A stretch of DNA of 64,000 bases from Janthinobacterium sp. BJB426 (GCF_002735705.1 NZ_PDZL01000001.1:1-64000), one strand, 5' to 3'; counted from the stretch's first letter, positions 47,101-55,915 are shown. Notes: generated from the sequence alone by a model not told the origin. Translations and numbers: made by a program.

Positions 47101-48868
47101 CCCGACACCGGACGTCGCCGTCTCGTTCGACGAGCGCGCGCGCCTGTTTGCCTTGCCGCGTTCCTCGTGGGACGACTACAACAAGGACTTGATCTCGGCA
47201 GGCGGCGGCGTGTATCCGCGCTCCGCACGCACCATCGAACTGTCGCCGCAGATCCGCGCCGCGCTCGATATCGCGGAAACTTCGCTGGCGCCGGAAGAAC
47301 TGATGCATCGCATCCTGAAGTCGCCCGTGGACCTGTTCTACAACGGCGGTATCGGCACTTACATCAAGGCGTCGACGGAAACGCACGCACAGGTGAAGGA
47401 CCGCGCGAATGACCATATCCGCGTCAGCGGCAATGAGCTGCGCGTGAAAGTCGTGGCCGAAGGGGGGAATCTGGGTGCGACGCAGGCCGGTCGTATCGAA
47501 TTCGCGCTGGCGGGCGGACGCATCTTCACCGATGCGATCGACAATTCGGCCGGCGTGGATTGCTCGGACCATGAAGTGAACGTAAAAATCTGGCTGGACG
47601 TGGAAGTCAATGCGGGCAAGCTGACGGAAGCCGAACGCAATCGCGAGCTGTATGCGATGACGGACGACGTCGAGCGCCTGGTCTTGCGCGACAACACGCA
47701 GCAGACGCATTTGCTGGTGCGCGAATTGCAGGCACAAAGCGAAAGCGCCGTGCAGGATGGCTATGCCGCGCTGATCGCCAGCCTGGAAGAAGAGGGCGCC
47801 CTGTCGCGCGAGCTGGAACAATTGCCGTCGGTGGCCGAACTGGCGCGTCGCAAGCTCGATAACCGTGGCCTGACCACGCCGGAACTGGCCGTGGTGATCG
47901 CCAACGTGAAGAACCGCTTCAAGCGCATCCTGTCCGCCTTGCCGTTGACGGGCGAAACATGGGCCGAGCCGGTGCTGAAACCGTACTTCCCGTCCTTGCT
48001 GGTGGAAACCCGCTCGGCGCTCGACCACCCGCTGGCCAACGCCATCCTGGCGACCGTGCTGGCCAATGAAGTGATCAACCGCTGCGGCCCCCTGATGATC
48101 CGCAACCTGGCGGCGGAGCACGGCGTGGACGAATCGGCCGTGATCCTGGCCTGGGGCCAGGCATGGGTGGCGCTGAACCTGGCGCCCGTGTTCGACGCGC
48201 TCGATGCCGATGCCTTGACGATTCCACGCGAGGTGTCGATCAAGGTCGACGCGCAAACGCGCGTGCTGCAGCAAACCATGATCGCCGGCGTGCTGTCCGT
48301 GCCGGTCGAGCAATTACGCGGCGCCGGTCTGGCCGAACTCACGCGCCTGTTTGGCGCGGAATCGAAGCGCGACCTGCTGAAAGCTGTCGGCATCAAGTCG
48401 GAAGCGGCGCTGGTGCCGGGGCTGACGCCCGCCTTCGTGCAGGCGTGGGATGCGGTCGATGCGCTGGAAGTCGTGGCCGGCTTCCTGTTCCCGGCCCTGT
48501 CCGTGCCGCGTCCTGCCTCGATGGACCTGGCCGCCTTCCTGCAAGTGGGTCTGGCCCTGCGCAGCCAGGCGGGCATCGGCACCCTGGAGCGTGGCCTGAA
48601 GCTGGCCGCGCAAGGCAAGTCGCAGGAACAGTTGCGCAACTATGCACAGCAAGCGCTGCGCCGCACGCAACAGCGTCTGCTGACGCAGGTGCTGGCGCGC
48701 GCCGAGCAAGGCAATGCGGGCCAGGCCGTCGATGCCGTGACGGGCGCGCTGGGCCTGTCGGCCTATGTGGCGGCGACGGAACTGGAGCAAGCCATGCTGG
48801 ACGTGTGGACCTTGTCGGAAGCCGTGAATAAAATCACGACGAAACCCACAGCGGAAGCGGCGGTGTAA
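44141..48868 (+). CDS. gdhB: NAD-dependent glutamate dehydrogenase, large (180-kDa) type
   Basis: Very large enzyme of 1575 residues that oxidatively deaminates glutamate to 2-oxoglutarate and ammonia with NAD. Only the middle third is the catalytic domain, recognisable by GGLRWSDRMEDYRTEVLGL and NAVIVPAGAKGGF around residues 785-825. The long N-terminal part (ACT-like regulatory regions) and C-terminal part are typical of this allosteric bacterial family. In Pseudomonas GdhB is activated by arginine and belongs to the ArgR regulon. Here it lies inside the AST cluster, and its last base is the first base of astE, so glutamate made by AstE would be used directly. Confidence 0.95.
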   Translation: MNHTPQDLRTQTLELINAAGNAGKAAAPVVQLVQAWLDSLDAEDLADIAPDSLAPVLVDGFTQAAKRTGNGCQIATLRYADGRGGMASALLILNEDMPYLVDSIVMTMRRQHLAVRGVMNTVLPVRRAADGSVEAVRQPGDPLESYVLVLLDEELAPEALAALVAAIDMVARDAAIVRRDAAAMSERLATVATAAAQHGEEGAEVAAFLEWARSGGFEVFGYAYYRVKPGVRELERDIPSRVGVLQDTAHPVYGTCLANIPGDFDTLAKRDSALSIVKADVAGTLHRDQQLDFIGVRDMDAQGAILGEHCFVGLFTRAGNSTPLAALPFARGRVAKVLSLAGVRQQGFRAEKFREILESLPRTEALEADLDWLAQVCGSVVSLYKQPRTKVFARRDVYARHLNVLVYLPRERYSASVASSLAKALQASSGATHVSTQTLVADGPLARVYLIAHAARYPLDLETDIEQPLLSVLDGWHNGFAAVADAVPDVALRTSLRKLCATLPLDYVAATAPAIAFRDLDTILRNTDPAHVAVRIETGAVTTIRLYSANKVPPLSTILPALHNAGVAIDREQAYSVSLSDGTRYFVTSLTVDAASAAKLAQPSVVAVAQELFASLFNDTAEDGRLNGLVIEGGLSTREVQLVRAYTSYWRQTGSRFSVRYIAESLRKQPAQVKALVEAFLQRFDPSLSDAQHAAALESIAAIKAGLPSVNHADTEEILGALADLMAATLRTSYFQNNQAGDKIIFKFDTSSLALVPEPRPYREIFVFSRRFEGVHLRGGPVARGGLRWSDRMEDYRTEVLGLVKAQMVKNAVIVPAGAKGGFVCKMMPKDAVRETIAAEGEAVYRLFISSLLEVTDNRSLGNIVPPVDTVCFDEADPYLVVAADKGTATFSDIANGIAVQRGFWLGDAFASGGSNGYDHKKLGITAKGAFEAVKRHFYEMDHDLNTTPITMVGVGDMSGDVFGNGVLLSRQLKLVAAFDHRHIFLDPTPDVAVSFDERARLFALPRSSWDDYNKDLISAGGGVYPRSARTIELSPQIRAALDIAETSLAPEELMHRILKSPVDLFYNGGIGTYIKASTETHAQVKDRANDHIRVSGNELRVKVVAEGGNLGATQAGRIEFALAGGRIFTDAIDNSAGVDCSDHEVNVKIWLDVEVNAGKLTEAERNRELYAMTDDVERLVLRDNTQQTHLLVRELQAQSESAVQDGYAALIASLEEEGALSRELEQLPSVAELARRKLDNRGLTTPELAVVIANVKNRFKRILSALPLTGETWAEPVLKPYFPSLLVETRSALDHPLANAILATVLANEVINRCGPLMIRNLAAEHGVDESAVILAWGQAWVALNLAPVFDALDADALTIPREVSIKVDAQTRVLQQTMIAGVLSVPVEQLRGAGLAELTRLFGAESKRDLLKAVGIKSEAALVPGLTPAFVQAWDAVDALEVVAGFLFPALSVPRPASMDLAAFLQVGLALRSQAGIGTLERGLKLAAQGKSQEQLRNYAQQALRRTQQRLLTQVLARAEQGNAGQAVDAVTGALGLSAYVAATELEQAMLDVWTLSEAVNKITTKPTAEAAV

Positions 48869-49893
48869 TGACGCAAGAAGCAACGCAAGCAATATCCCGG
48901 GTAGTACCGGGCGCTGGCGGCTTGCCGCCAGCCGTGCAGGCGCTGGCGCAGGCCGATTTCAGCGGCGTGGCGCAGTTGTTCGTCAACGCCGGTTTCACGG
49001 TGGCCTTGCCGGCGCCCGGCATGCTGCAAGTCGTCAAGCCGGGAGAGGCGCGCGCCAGCGTGGCCGTCTCGGTGGGCGTGCATGGCGACGAAACGGGACC
49101 GATCGAAGTGCTGGCGCATCTGCTCGACGCGCTGTCGCGCGATGCGTCGAAGCTGGCCGTCGACCTGCTCGTTTGCGTGGGCAATGTCGATGCGATCCGG
49201 GCCGGCAAGCGTTTCATCGACGCCGACCTGAATCGCATGTTCCGCCCCGTGCGGGGGAGCCTGGCGCAAGCGGCGGAAAGCGCACGCGCCGATGAAATGA
49301 TCGTTGCAACAAAGGCGTTCTTTGCAGCGGCCGGTCCCGTGCGCTGGCACCTGGATTTGCACACGGCCATCCGGCCCTCCGTGTATCCCACGTTTGCCAT
49401 CGTGCCGGACCTGGTGGCTGACGACGCCAAGGCGCAGCTGATCGATTGGCTGGGCCAGGCGGCCATCGGCGCCATCATCATGAACCCGCAGTCGGCCGGC
49501 ACCTACAGCTATTATTCGGCCGAGCATTTCGGCGCGGCCGCCAGCACGGTGGAGCTGGGCCGCGTGGGCACCCTGGGGCAGAACGATTTGTCCCTGTTCG
49601 ACGACGTGTCGCGGGCGCTGGACGGCTTGCTGCGCGGCTTGCCTGGGCAGCCCGTCAAGGAGCAACCGCACGTGTTCAAGGTGGCGCAGGAAATCATCAA
49701 GCACAGCGATGAGTTCCGCATGGCTTTTGATCGCAGCACGCAGAATTTCACGTCCCTGCCGCAGCACGCCGTGATCGCCAGCGATGGCGACCATGTCTAC
49801 ACGGTGCAGCACGCGGAAGAGCTGGTGGTGTTTCCGAACCCGGACGTGCGCGTGGGCTTGCGTGCGGGCTTGATGGTGGTGCGTACCTCCTGA
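48868..49893 (+). CDS. astE: Succinylglutamate desuccinylase
   Basis: Zinc enzyme of 341 residues, last AST step, cleaving N-succinylglutamate to glutamate and succinate. Zinc ligands His72 and Glu75 lie in VHGDETGP, and a third in HLDLHT (His165). It belongs to the AstE/AspA carboxypeptidase-like family. Its ATG overlaps the gdhB stop by one base (TAATG). A strong terminator follows, closing the cluster. Confidence 0.94.
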   Translation: MTQEATQAISRVVPGAGGLPPAVQALAQADFSGVAQLFVNAGFTVALPAPGMLQVVKPGEARASVAVSVGVHGDETGPIEVLAHLLDALSRDASKLAVDLLVCVGNVDAIRAGKRFIDADLNRMFRPVRGSLAQAAESARADEMIVATKAFFAAAGPVRWHLDLHTAIRPSVYPTFAIVPDLVADDAKAQLIDWLGQAAIGAIIMNPQSAGTYSYYSAEHFGAAASTVELGRVGTLGQNDLSLFDDVSRALDGLLRGLPGQPVKEQPHVFKVAQEIIKHSDEFRMAFDRSTQNFTSLPQHAVIASDGDHVYTVQHAEELVVFPNPDVRVGLRAGLMVVRTS

Positions 49894-49918
49894 TCGCCCA
49901 GCCGTCACACAGCATCAG

Positions 49919-49952
49919 GCGCCAGCCGGGGAAACCCGCCTGGCGCTTTTTT
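49919..49952 (+). terminator. Terminator of the AST-gdhB cluster
   Basis: GCGCCAG plus GGG pairs with CCC plus CTGGCGC around a GAAA loop, followed by six T, about 25 bases after astE. Confidence 0.9.
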
Positions 49953-50040
49953 CATGAAAAAGATGCCGCACAGAAATAATTATCCATTAAGCAATCAATT
50001 GATTTAAAATATTTACCCTTTGCAATTTTTTGGACCGATC

Positions 50041-51003
50041 ATGTTGAAACGCCTGCTGACAGCCCTGCTGTGTCTGACCCTCTCCGGCCTGACGGCTGCC
50101 GCCCCTGCCGAAGACAAGGCCGCCGCACCGGAAATGACGGCCGAGCAATTCCTCGCCCAGTTGCACCTGCAGCGCGGCAAGATCACTTTGCCCGGTGGCA
50201 TCGCCACCCTGGATTTGCCCGCCAACTTCCGTTATTTGTCGCCGACGGACGCCGAGCGCGTGCTGGTCGATGCCTGGGGCAACCCACCGGGGATGGAATC
50301 GCTGGGCATGATCGTGCCCGCCAAGACCAGCGTGCTTGAGCGCGACAGCTGGGGTGTCATCGTCACGTATGAAAAGGAAGGGCATATCAAGGATGACGAT
50401 GCGGACAGCATCAAGTACGACGAATTGCTCAAGGATATGCAGGCGTCCGTGCTGGAAAACAATGCGGAGCGCAAGAAGCAGGGCTATCCCGGCATCCATT
50501 TGATGGGCTGGGCGGAAAAACCCAGCTATGCCAAGGATACGCACAAGCTGTACTGGGCCAAGGACCTGATGGTCGATGGCGGCGAGCACTCGCTGAACTA
50601 CAACGTGCGCGTGCTGGGCCGCGAAGGCGTGCTGAACCTGAACGCGATCGCCAGCATGCAGCAGATCGAGGCGATCAAGAAAGAGATGCAGCAAGTAACG
50701 GCGTTCACGGAATTTACCGAGGGTAACCGCTACACGGATTTCGACAGCAAGACGGACAAGGTGGCCGAATATGGCCTGGCGGCGCTGGTGGCCGGTGGCG
50801 TGGCCAGCAAGCTGGGCCTGTTTGGCAAATTGCTGGCGCTGCTGCTGGCCTTCAAGAAAGTGCTGCTGCTGGCCGTGGTGGGCGGCGGCGCGGCCATCGT
50901 TAAGTTTTTCAGCGGCAAGCGCAAGGAAAAGCAGGCGCCGCAGGCCGCACCTCCTGAACAGCCCTCCCATGCGCCCGATGGCAAGGTGAATCTGGACAAG
51001 TAA
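50041..51003 (+). CDS. DUF2167 family membrane protein
   Basis: Protein of 320 residues with a signal peptide (first ~20 residues, ending TAAAP), a middle domain I recognise as DUF2167 (LTLPGGIATLDLPANFRYLSP, then WGVIVTYEKEGHIKDDDAD), and near the C terminus one or two hydrophobic spans (GLAALVAGGVASKLGL and KVLLLAVVGGGAAIV) with a basic Lys-rich tail. Function is unknown. The ATG at 50041 is preferred because the signal peptide begins there. An AT-rich stretch upstream (49970-50020) may hold its promoter. Confidence 0.82.
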   Translation: MLKRLLTALLCLTLSGLTAAAPAEDKAAAPEMTAEQFLAQLHLQRGKITLPGGIATLDLPANFRYLSPTDAERVLVDAWGNPPGMESLGMIVPAKTSVLERDSWGVIVTYEKEGHIKDDDADSIKYDELLKDMQASVLENNAERKKQGYPGIHLMGWAEKPSYAKDTHKLYWAKDLMVDGGEHSLNYNVRVLGREGVLNLNAIASMQQIEAIKKEMQQVTAFTEFTEGNRYTDFDSKTDKVAEYGLAALVAGGVASKLGLFGKLLALLLAFKKVLLLAVVGGGAAIVKFFSGKRKEKQAPQAAPPEQPSHAPDGKVNLDK

Positions 51004-51071
51004 GCCTGTGTGCGCACCCGCAGGCGGCGCCTCGGGTACACTGGCTCATCGTTCACTATCAGGAGTCCGCC

Positions 51072-51581
51072 ATGTCCGTGTCCATGTATCAGGCAACCAT
51101 TCCCGTCTTCATCCGCGGCTTGCGGGTCGTTTCCGCCCTGCTGGAAAAAGTGCAAGCCCATGTGGAAGAAGATGGCATCGTGCCCGAGATTTTACTGGGC
51201 GCGCAGCTGGCGCCCGACATGCTGGATTTGACGGCGCAGGTGCAGCGTGCCAGCGATACGTCGAAGATGTCGGTCGAGCGCCTGAGCGGCGTGCCGGCGC
51301 CGAAATTCGAGGATAACGAAGCGTCGTTCGAGCAGCTGCAAGAGCGCATCGCCAACACCATCGCCTACATCGACAGCGTGAATGCGGGCCAGATGGCGGG
51401 CAGCGCGCAGAAAGAAGTCGTGCTGAACTGGACTGACGAGGGGACGACATTCTCGGGCGACAATTACCTGCTCAGCTTTGCCTTGCCGAACTTCTATTTC
51501 CACGTCTCCATGGTCCACGCCATCCTGAGAAACAATGGCGTGGCCGTGGGCAAGCTCGATTATCTTGGTCCTTACGATTAA
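51072..51581 (+). CDS. DUF1993 family protein
   Basis: Protein of 169 residues that I recognise as DUF1993, a helical DinB-like family of unknown function: PVFIRGLRVVSALLEKV near residue 11, LAPDMLDLTAQVQRASD near residue 46, and PNFYFHVSMVHAILRNNGV near the C terminus. Conserved His residues could bind a metal, as in DinB proteins. An AGGAG-like site lies upstream. It overlaps the end of the convergent glycine-zipper gene by four bases (TTAA). Confidence 0.85.
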   Translation: MSVSMYQATIPVFIRGLRVVSALLEKVQAHVEEDGIVPEILLGAQLAPDMLDLTAQVQRASDTSKMSVERLSGVPAPKFEDNEASFEQLQERIANTIAYIDSVNAGQMAGSAQKEVVLNWTDEGTTFSGDNYLLSFALPNFYFHVSMVHAILRNNGVAVGKLDYLGPYD

Positions 51582-52138
51582 CGTTGCGGTTGCTGCTCGA
51601 CCTGGTTCTGCACCGCATTGCCCAGCATGCCGCCGCCGATGACGCCGGCCACCGTCGCCAGCGCCTTGCCGCGGCCGCCACCGACCTGATTGCCGATCAA
51701 GCCGCCGATGACGGCACCTGTGCCGATGCCCACGTAGTTGGGTTGTGCCGGTGCCGGGGCAGGTACTGGCTGCTGGCGCACGGGTTCGCGGTAGGCGGTG
51801 TCGCGGTAGCCATCATTGCTGTCATTGTAGGCAGGGCGCGATTGCGCCACTTGCGTGTGGTGCACGACGCGTTTGTGCACGACGGGCGCCGGGGCTGGTG
51901 CCGGGGCCGCTTGCGCGACGACAGGCGCGGCCACCGGTGCAGTCACGGGAGCGGCCAGGGCAGCGGCGCCGGCTGGCGTCATGGCGGCTACGTCGGCCGG
52001 CACGGTTGGCACGTTCGCCCGCGAATTGGGCAGGATGCCGGCGATGGACGCTGCGCCCACCAGGCACAGGACCGTCACGGAAATGGCGGCGCCTGCCATC
52101 AAAGGGTGGATGCGGCTGGCGGTAGTCGTCGTGTTCAT
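51578..52138 (-). CDS. Glycine-zipper 2TM domain protein
   Basis: Envelope protein of 186 residues. An N-terminal membrane segment (residues 12-34) is followed by a low-complexity Pro/Ala/Val-rich linker (APVTAPVAAPVVAQA), a basic-aromatic stretch, and a C-terminal glycine zipper, GIGTGAVIGGLIGNQVGGG and GVIGGGMLGNAVQNQ (about residues 135-178). Such Rickettsia 17-kDa-like domains occur in envelope proteins and may insert in membranes. Function is unknown. The linker makes the protein likely extended in the periplasm. Confidence 0.85.
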   Translation of the reverse strand: MNTTTTASRIHPLMAGAAISVTVLCLVGAASIAGILPNSRANVPTVPADVAAMTPAGAAALAAPVTAPVAAPVVAQAAPAPAPAPVVHKRVVHHTQVAQSRPAYNDSNDGYRDTAYREPVRQQPVPAPAPAQPNYVGIGTGAVIGGLIGNQVGGGRGKALATVAGVIGGGMLGNAVQNQVEQQPQR

Positions 52139-52301
52139 GTGCTCTCCTGGGTGGCAAGATATTGCCGTGTTGTTGATGTGTCCAGATTAACGGTGTGCTG
52201 CCCGCAAGGCTAGATGGTGCGCTGTATCAAACGTAAGCAGGTGTAAGCCGCGTTTTCCAAAGCACAGTAGAATCGGTGCTTCCCCTTTTCCGGAGTCCGC
52301 C

Positions 52302-53414
52302 ATGAGCCAGCTATTCACGCCATATGCCCTTGGCCCCTTGCAGGTGGCCAACCGCATCGCCATCGCGCCCATGTGCCAGTATTCGGCCGACAACGGCAAC
52401 GCCACCGACTGGCACATGATCCACCTGGGTCACCTGGCCCTGTCCGGCGCGGGCTTGCTGATGACGGAAGCGACGGCCGTCTCGCCCGAGGGACGCATCT
52501 CGGCCGATGACCTGGGCCTGTGGTCGGACGCGAATCAAGCTGCGCTGGCCAAGGTGATGCAGGCGATCCGCCGCCACTCTCCGATTCCCTTGGTGGTGCA
52601 GCTGGGCCATGCGGGACGCAAGGCGTCGAGCCGCGCGCCCTGGCAGGGCGGCGCCTGCGTGCACCTGGCCGACGGTGGCTGGCAAACGGTGGCGCCATCG
52701 GCCATCGCCCATGCGCCTGGCGAAACCGTGCCGATCGCCCTCGATGAAATGGGTTTGCTGCAGATCAAGGGCGCCTTTGTGGCGGCTGCGCAGCGCGTGC
52801 ATGCGCTCGGTATCGAGGGCATCGAATTGCACGCGGCGCACGGTTATCTGCTGCACCAGTTCCTGTCGCCACTGTCCAATCACCGCACGGATACGTATGG
52901 CGGCAGCCTGGAAAACCGCATGCGTTTCCCGCTGGAAGTCTATGAAGCCGTGCGCGCGGCCGTGCCAGCCAGCGTGGCCGTGGGTGTGCGCATTTCCGCC
53001 ACCGACTGGGTCGAAGGTGGCTGGGAAATCGAACAAAGCGTGCGTTTCGCGCAGGAACTCAAGCAGCTGGGCGCCGACTTCATCCATGTTTCCAGTGGCG
53101 GAATTTCTCCGCAGCAGCAAATCCCTGTAGGCCCAGGCTACCAGGTGGCGTTTGCCGAACGCATCAAGCGCGACAGCGGCTTGCCCACCATCAGCGTGGG
53201 CTTGATCACGGAGGCGCAGCAGGCGGAAGACATCATCGTCAATGGTCAGTCCGACATGGTGGCGCTGGCGCGCGCCATCCTGTTCGATCCGCGCTGGCCC
53301 TGGCATGCGGCGGCCGAGCTGGGCGCGCAAGTGCAGGCGCCACCGCAGTACTGGCGCTCGCAGCCGCGCGAATACAAGAACCTGTTCGGCGACACGACCC
53401 TGGGGCAGCGTTAA
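52302..53414 (+). CDS. Old Yellow Enzyme-type NADH:flavin oxidoreductase (YqjM class)
   Basis: FMN enzyme of 370 residues that reduces activated alkenes such as enones with NAD(P)H. The start LFTPYALGPLQVANRIAIAPMCQYSA has the YqjM-class Cys near residue 26, and HAAHGYLLHQFLSP (His-His substrate pair region) and DTYGGSLENR are conserved. Length is normal. The physiological substrate is unknown. An adequate GGAG precedes the ATG. Confidence 0.9.
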   Translation: MSQLFTPYALGPLQVANRIAIAPMCQYSADNGNATDWHMIHLGHLALSGAGLLMTEATAVSPEGRISADDLGLWSDANQAALAKVMQAIRRHSPIPLVVQLGHAGRKASSRAPWQGGACVHLADGGWQTVAPSAIAHAPGETVPIALDEMGLLQIKGAFVAAAQRVHALGIEGIELHAAHGYLLHQFLSPLSNHRTDTYGGSLENRMRFPLEVYEAVRAAVPASVAVGVRISATDWVEGGWEIEQSVRFAQELKQLGADFIHVSSGGISPQQQIPVGPGYQVAFAERIKRDSGLPTISVGLITEAQQAEDIIVNGQSDMVALARAILFDPRWPWHAAAELGAQVQAPPQYWRSQPREYKNLFGDTTLGQR

Positions 53415-53565
53415 GGCTTACTCTGCTACACTGACGCTTCTTTCCCCATTTCTCCAGGACGCTTCGACATGCGCCATTGATACTGCCGTGCTGTGCACGG
53501 CCTCGCCCATCCCGCCACAGCGCCTTGCGCCGCGCGGGTTCGCCAGCCTTGCTCAAGGAGTATCC

Positions 53566-55149
53566 ATGCCCGCATTACTACAACTCGACCGTCTTTCCTT
53601 TGTGCTGCCCGGTGGCCGGGTATTATTTTCCGATTTGCAATTTAGCTTTGCTCCGCAACGTATCGGCCTCGTCGGCGATAACGGCGTGGGCAAGAGCGTG
53701 CTGGCGCGCCTGCTGGCGGGCCAGGCGCAGCCGTCTTCTGGCGCCGTACGCTGCGACGGCAGCGTGCATTACGTGGCGCAGGAACTCGATCCGCAGCACT
53801 ATCCCACCGTGGCGGCCCTCGCTGGCGTGACCAGCTTGCTGGCCGCGCTAGCGCGCATCGCCGAAGGCAGCATCGATGAAGCCGATTACGCTCTCGTGGG
53901 AGATCGCTGGGATGCCCACGCCCGTCTGCGCCAGGCGCTCGATGCGCTCGATTTGCGCCACGTCAATGCCGACACGCCAACGGCCAGCCTGAGCGGCGGC
54001 GAACGCCAGCGCATCGCCCTGCAGGGCGCCTGGTTGTCGCAGGCCGACTGGCTGGTGCTCGATGAGCCGAACAACCATCTCGATGCACAGCAGCGCGCTC
54101 GTCTGGTGGCGCAGATGGCGCGCTGGCCGGGCGGCTTGCTGCTGATCAGCCATGACCGCGGCTTGCTCGAGCACGTCGATGACATCGCCGAGCTGTCGCC
54201 GCAGGGCTTGCGCAGCTATGGCGGCAATTACGCGATGTATGCGCAGCAGCGCGCGCTGGAACAGGCCGGCTACGCCGCTGTCCTGCAAGCGGAAAAGGCG
54301 GGCGCCAGACGCGAACAGCGCGAGGCGCAGCAGCAGGCCGAACGCCAGCAGAAACGGGTGACACGCGGTGAGCGCGAGGCGCGCGAAGGCAATCAAAGCA
54401 AGCTGCTGCTGGACGCGAAAAAGGAGAAAAGCCAGGATAGCCAGGGCAAGCTGCGCCTGCGCGCGCAAGAGGCGCAGCAGGCGCGCCAGCAAAGGGTGAT
54501 GGAGGCCAGCGCCCGCTGCGCGCCCGAGGCGGAACGGCTGCTGCTGGCGCCCGAGAGTGCCGTGCCGAACGGCAAGCTGATCCTGGAGCTGCGCGACGTG
54601 GTCTTGCCGCATGGCCAGGCGCACGCCATCAACCTGGTCATCAGTGGCCCGCGCCGCCTGGCCGTGACGGGCGACAATGGCAGCGGCAAGTCGACCCTGC
54701 TGCGCGTGATCGCCGGACAGCTGGCGCCCGCCAGCGGCGCGCTGCGCTGCCATGCGCGGGTGGCCTGGCTGGACCAGCATGCGGGGCTGCAAGATGGCGA
54801 GTGGAGCGCCGTGCAGCGCTTGCAGGCACGCAACAGCATTCTGCCTGAAGGCGAGTTGCGCACGCGGCTGGCGCTGCTGGGCATTGCCGGCGCGCGCGCT
54901 ACCATGCCCAGCCGTTTGCTCAGCGGCGGCGAGCGCATGAAGGTGGCGCTGGCGGCCGAACTGTATGCGCTGGCGCCGCCGCAACTGCTGCTGCTCGATG
55001 AACCCGACAATCATCTGGACCTGGCCAGCCTGCAGGCGCTGGAGCAGATGCTGCTGCAATATCGGGGCGCGCTACTTGTGGTTTCGCACGACCAGGTATT
55101 TCTGGAAGCGATAAACCTTGACCCGGAGGGCTTGACATTGCACAAGTGA
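53566..55149 (+). CDS. ABC-F family ATPase
   Basis: Soluble protein of 527 residues with two ATP-binding cassettes and no membrane domain: Walker A GDNGVGKS and GDNGSGKST, two LSGGE signatures, and Walker B LVLDEPNNHLD and LLLDEPDNHLD. A charged, Gln/Arg/Glu-rich linker (about residues 235-325) separates them. ABC-F proteins act on the ribosome in translation; this one resembles the housekeeping types more than antibiotic-resistance types, but I cannot tell the subgroup. CAAGGAG lies six bases upstream of the ATG. In the 151-base gap before it I see only a small CCGTG-CACGG hairpin. Confidence 0.88.
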   Translation: MPALLQLDRLSFVLPGGRVLFSDLQFSFAPQRIGLVGDNGVGKSVLARLLAGQAQPSSGAVRCDGSVHYVAQELDPQHYPTVAALAGVTSLLAALARIAEGSIDEADYALVGDRWDAHARLRQALDALDLRHVNADTPTASLSGGERQRIALQGAWLSQADWLVLDEPNNHLDAQQRARLVAQMARWPGGLLLISHDRGLLEHVDDIAELSPQGLRSYGGNYAMYAQQRALEQAGYAAVLQAEKAGARREQREAQQQAERQQKRVTRGEREAREGNQSKLLLDAKKEKSQDSQGKLRLRAQEAQQARQQRVMEASARCAPEAERLLLAPESAVPNGKLILELRDVVLPHGQAHAINLVISGPRRLAVTGDNGSGKSTLLRVIAGQLAPASGALRCHARVAWLDQHAGLQDGEWSAVQRLQARNSILPEGELRTRLALLGIAGARATMPSRLLSGGERMKVALAAELYALAPPQLLLLDEPDNHLDLASLQALEQMLLQYRGALLVVSHDQVFLEAINLDPEGLTLHK

Positions 55150-55228
55150 CAATTTAATGAAAAAAGTCACGCTCGATGCCTGTAGAGCATGCTTCATGAA
55201 CCGATGCTGAATTTTGTTTGATTGTCGG

Positions 55229-55234
55229 TATAAT
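55229..55234 (+). promoter_or_regulatory. TATAAT box, candidate ridA promoter
   Basis: A perfect TATAAT lies 170 bases before ridA in a 254-base gap. The -35 region is weak. It would give a long leader that contains a GTGAAC / GTTCAC inverted repeat (55258-55280). Confidence 0.4.
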
Positions 55235-55403
55235 CCACTGAATAACCGGGCCTATTTGTGAACTAAAACTGCTGGTTCACCAATATGATGACGTTTAATC
55301 TGGCGCTGTTGTCGGTCACTGCCGCGCTGCCAGGGCGTCATCCTCCGTGCCCTGCCGTGCATGAATTTTGGTTTCGCTTATATTGTTTTCTTGGAGAAAT
55401 AGC

Positions 55404-55862
55404 ATGTCGTTTTACGAAAAACTCAAAGCCCTCAACATCGAACTGCCAGTCGTTGCCGCGCCAGCTGCCGCCTACGTGATGCATGCCCGCACGGGCAACA
55501 CCGTCTTCCTGTCCGGCCACCTGGCCAAGAAGGATGGCAAGGTCTGGGTTGGTCAGCTGGGCAAGGACGTCACCACGGAAGAAGGCAAGATCGCTGCGCG
55601 CGGCATCGCCATCGAACTGATCGCCACCCTGCAAGACGCGTGCGGCGGCGACTTGAACAAGGTCAAGCGCATTGTCAAGGTCATGAGCCTGATCAATTCC
55701 ACCTCCGAATTCACGGAACAGCACCTGGTGACCAATGGCGCCTCGGAACTGTTCGTCGAAGTCTTCGGCGACAGCGGCAAGCACGCCCGCTCCGCCTTCG
55801 GCGTGGCGCAAATCCCGCTGGGCGCTTGCGTCGAGATCGAGCTGATCGCCGAACTGGCCTGA
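55404..55862 (+). CDS. RidA (YjgF/YER057c/UK114) family protein
   Basis: Small trimeric-type protein of 152 residues, related to RidA, which hydrolyses reactive enamine/imine intermediates formed by PLP enzymes. This is the longer subgroup: VFLSGHLAKKDGKVWVGQLG near residue 35 and the C-terminal GKHARSAFGVAQIPLGACVEIE with the conserved Arg. GGAGA precedes the ATG. Its role here may be to protect amino-acid metabolism, fitting the neighbouring permeases; that is inference. Confidence 0.88.
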   Translation: MSFYEKLKALNIELPVVAAPAAAYVMHARTGNTVFLSGHLAKKDGKVWVGQLGKDVTTEEGKIAARGIAIELIATLQDACGGDLNKVKRIVKVMSLINSTSEFTEQHLVTNGASELFVEVFGDSGKHARSAFGVAQIPLGACVEIELIAELA

Positions 55863-55887
55863 CACAGTAGCCTGACCACATGAGCAT

Positions 55888-55915
55888 GCCGGCGCTCAGC
55901 CGCCGGCCAGCCTTT
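55888..55915 (+). terminator. Possible terminator after ridA
   Basis: GCCGGCG and CGCCGGC form a seven-base-pair stem with a six-base loop, followed by a weak CCTTTTCC tract. Confidence 0.5.

Noticed and set aside
44120-48313. Very long open frame (about 1400 codons) on the minus strand opposite gdhB
   Set aside because: It is a mirror of the strongly codon-biased GC-rich gdhB gene. Its translation is rich in Arg, His, Gln and Gly with no recognisable domain.
53469-53480. Tiny ATG-CGC-CAT-TGA leader ORF before the ABC-F gene, with a hairpin downstream
   Set aside because: A three-residue ORF is easily found by chance. There is no ribosome binding site evidence and no anti-terminator structure, so attenuation is not supported.
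55258-55280. GTGAAC / GTTCAC inverted repeat in the ridA leader
   Set aside because: Only six base pairs with a long loop and no further support; mentioned with the promoter only.
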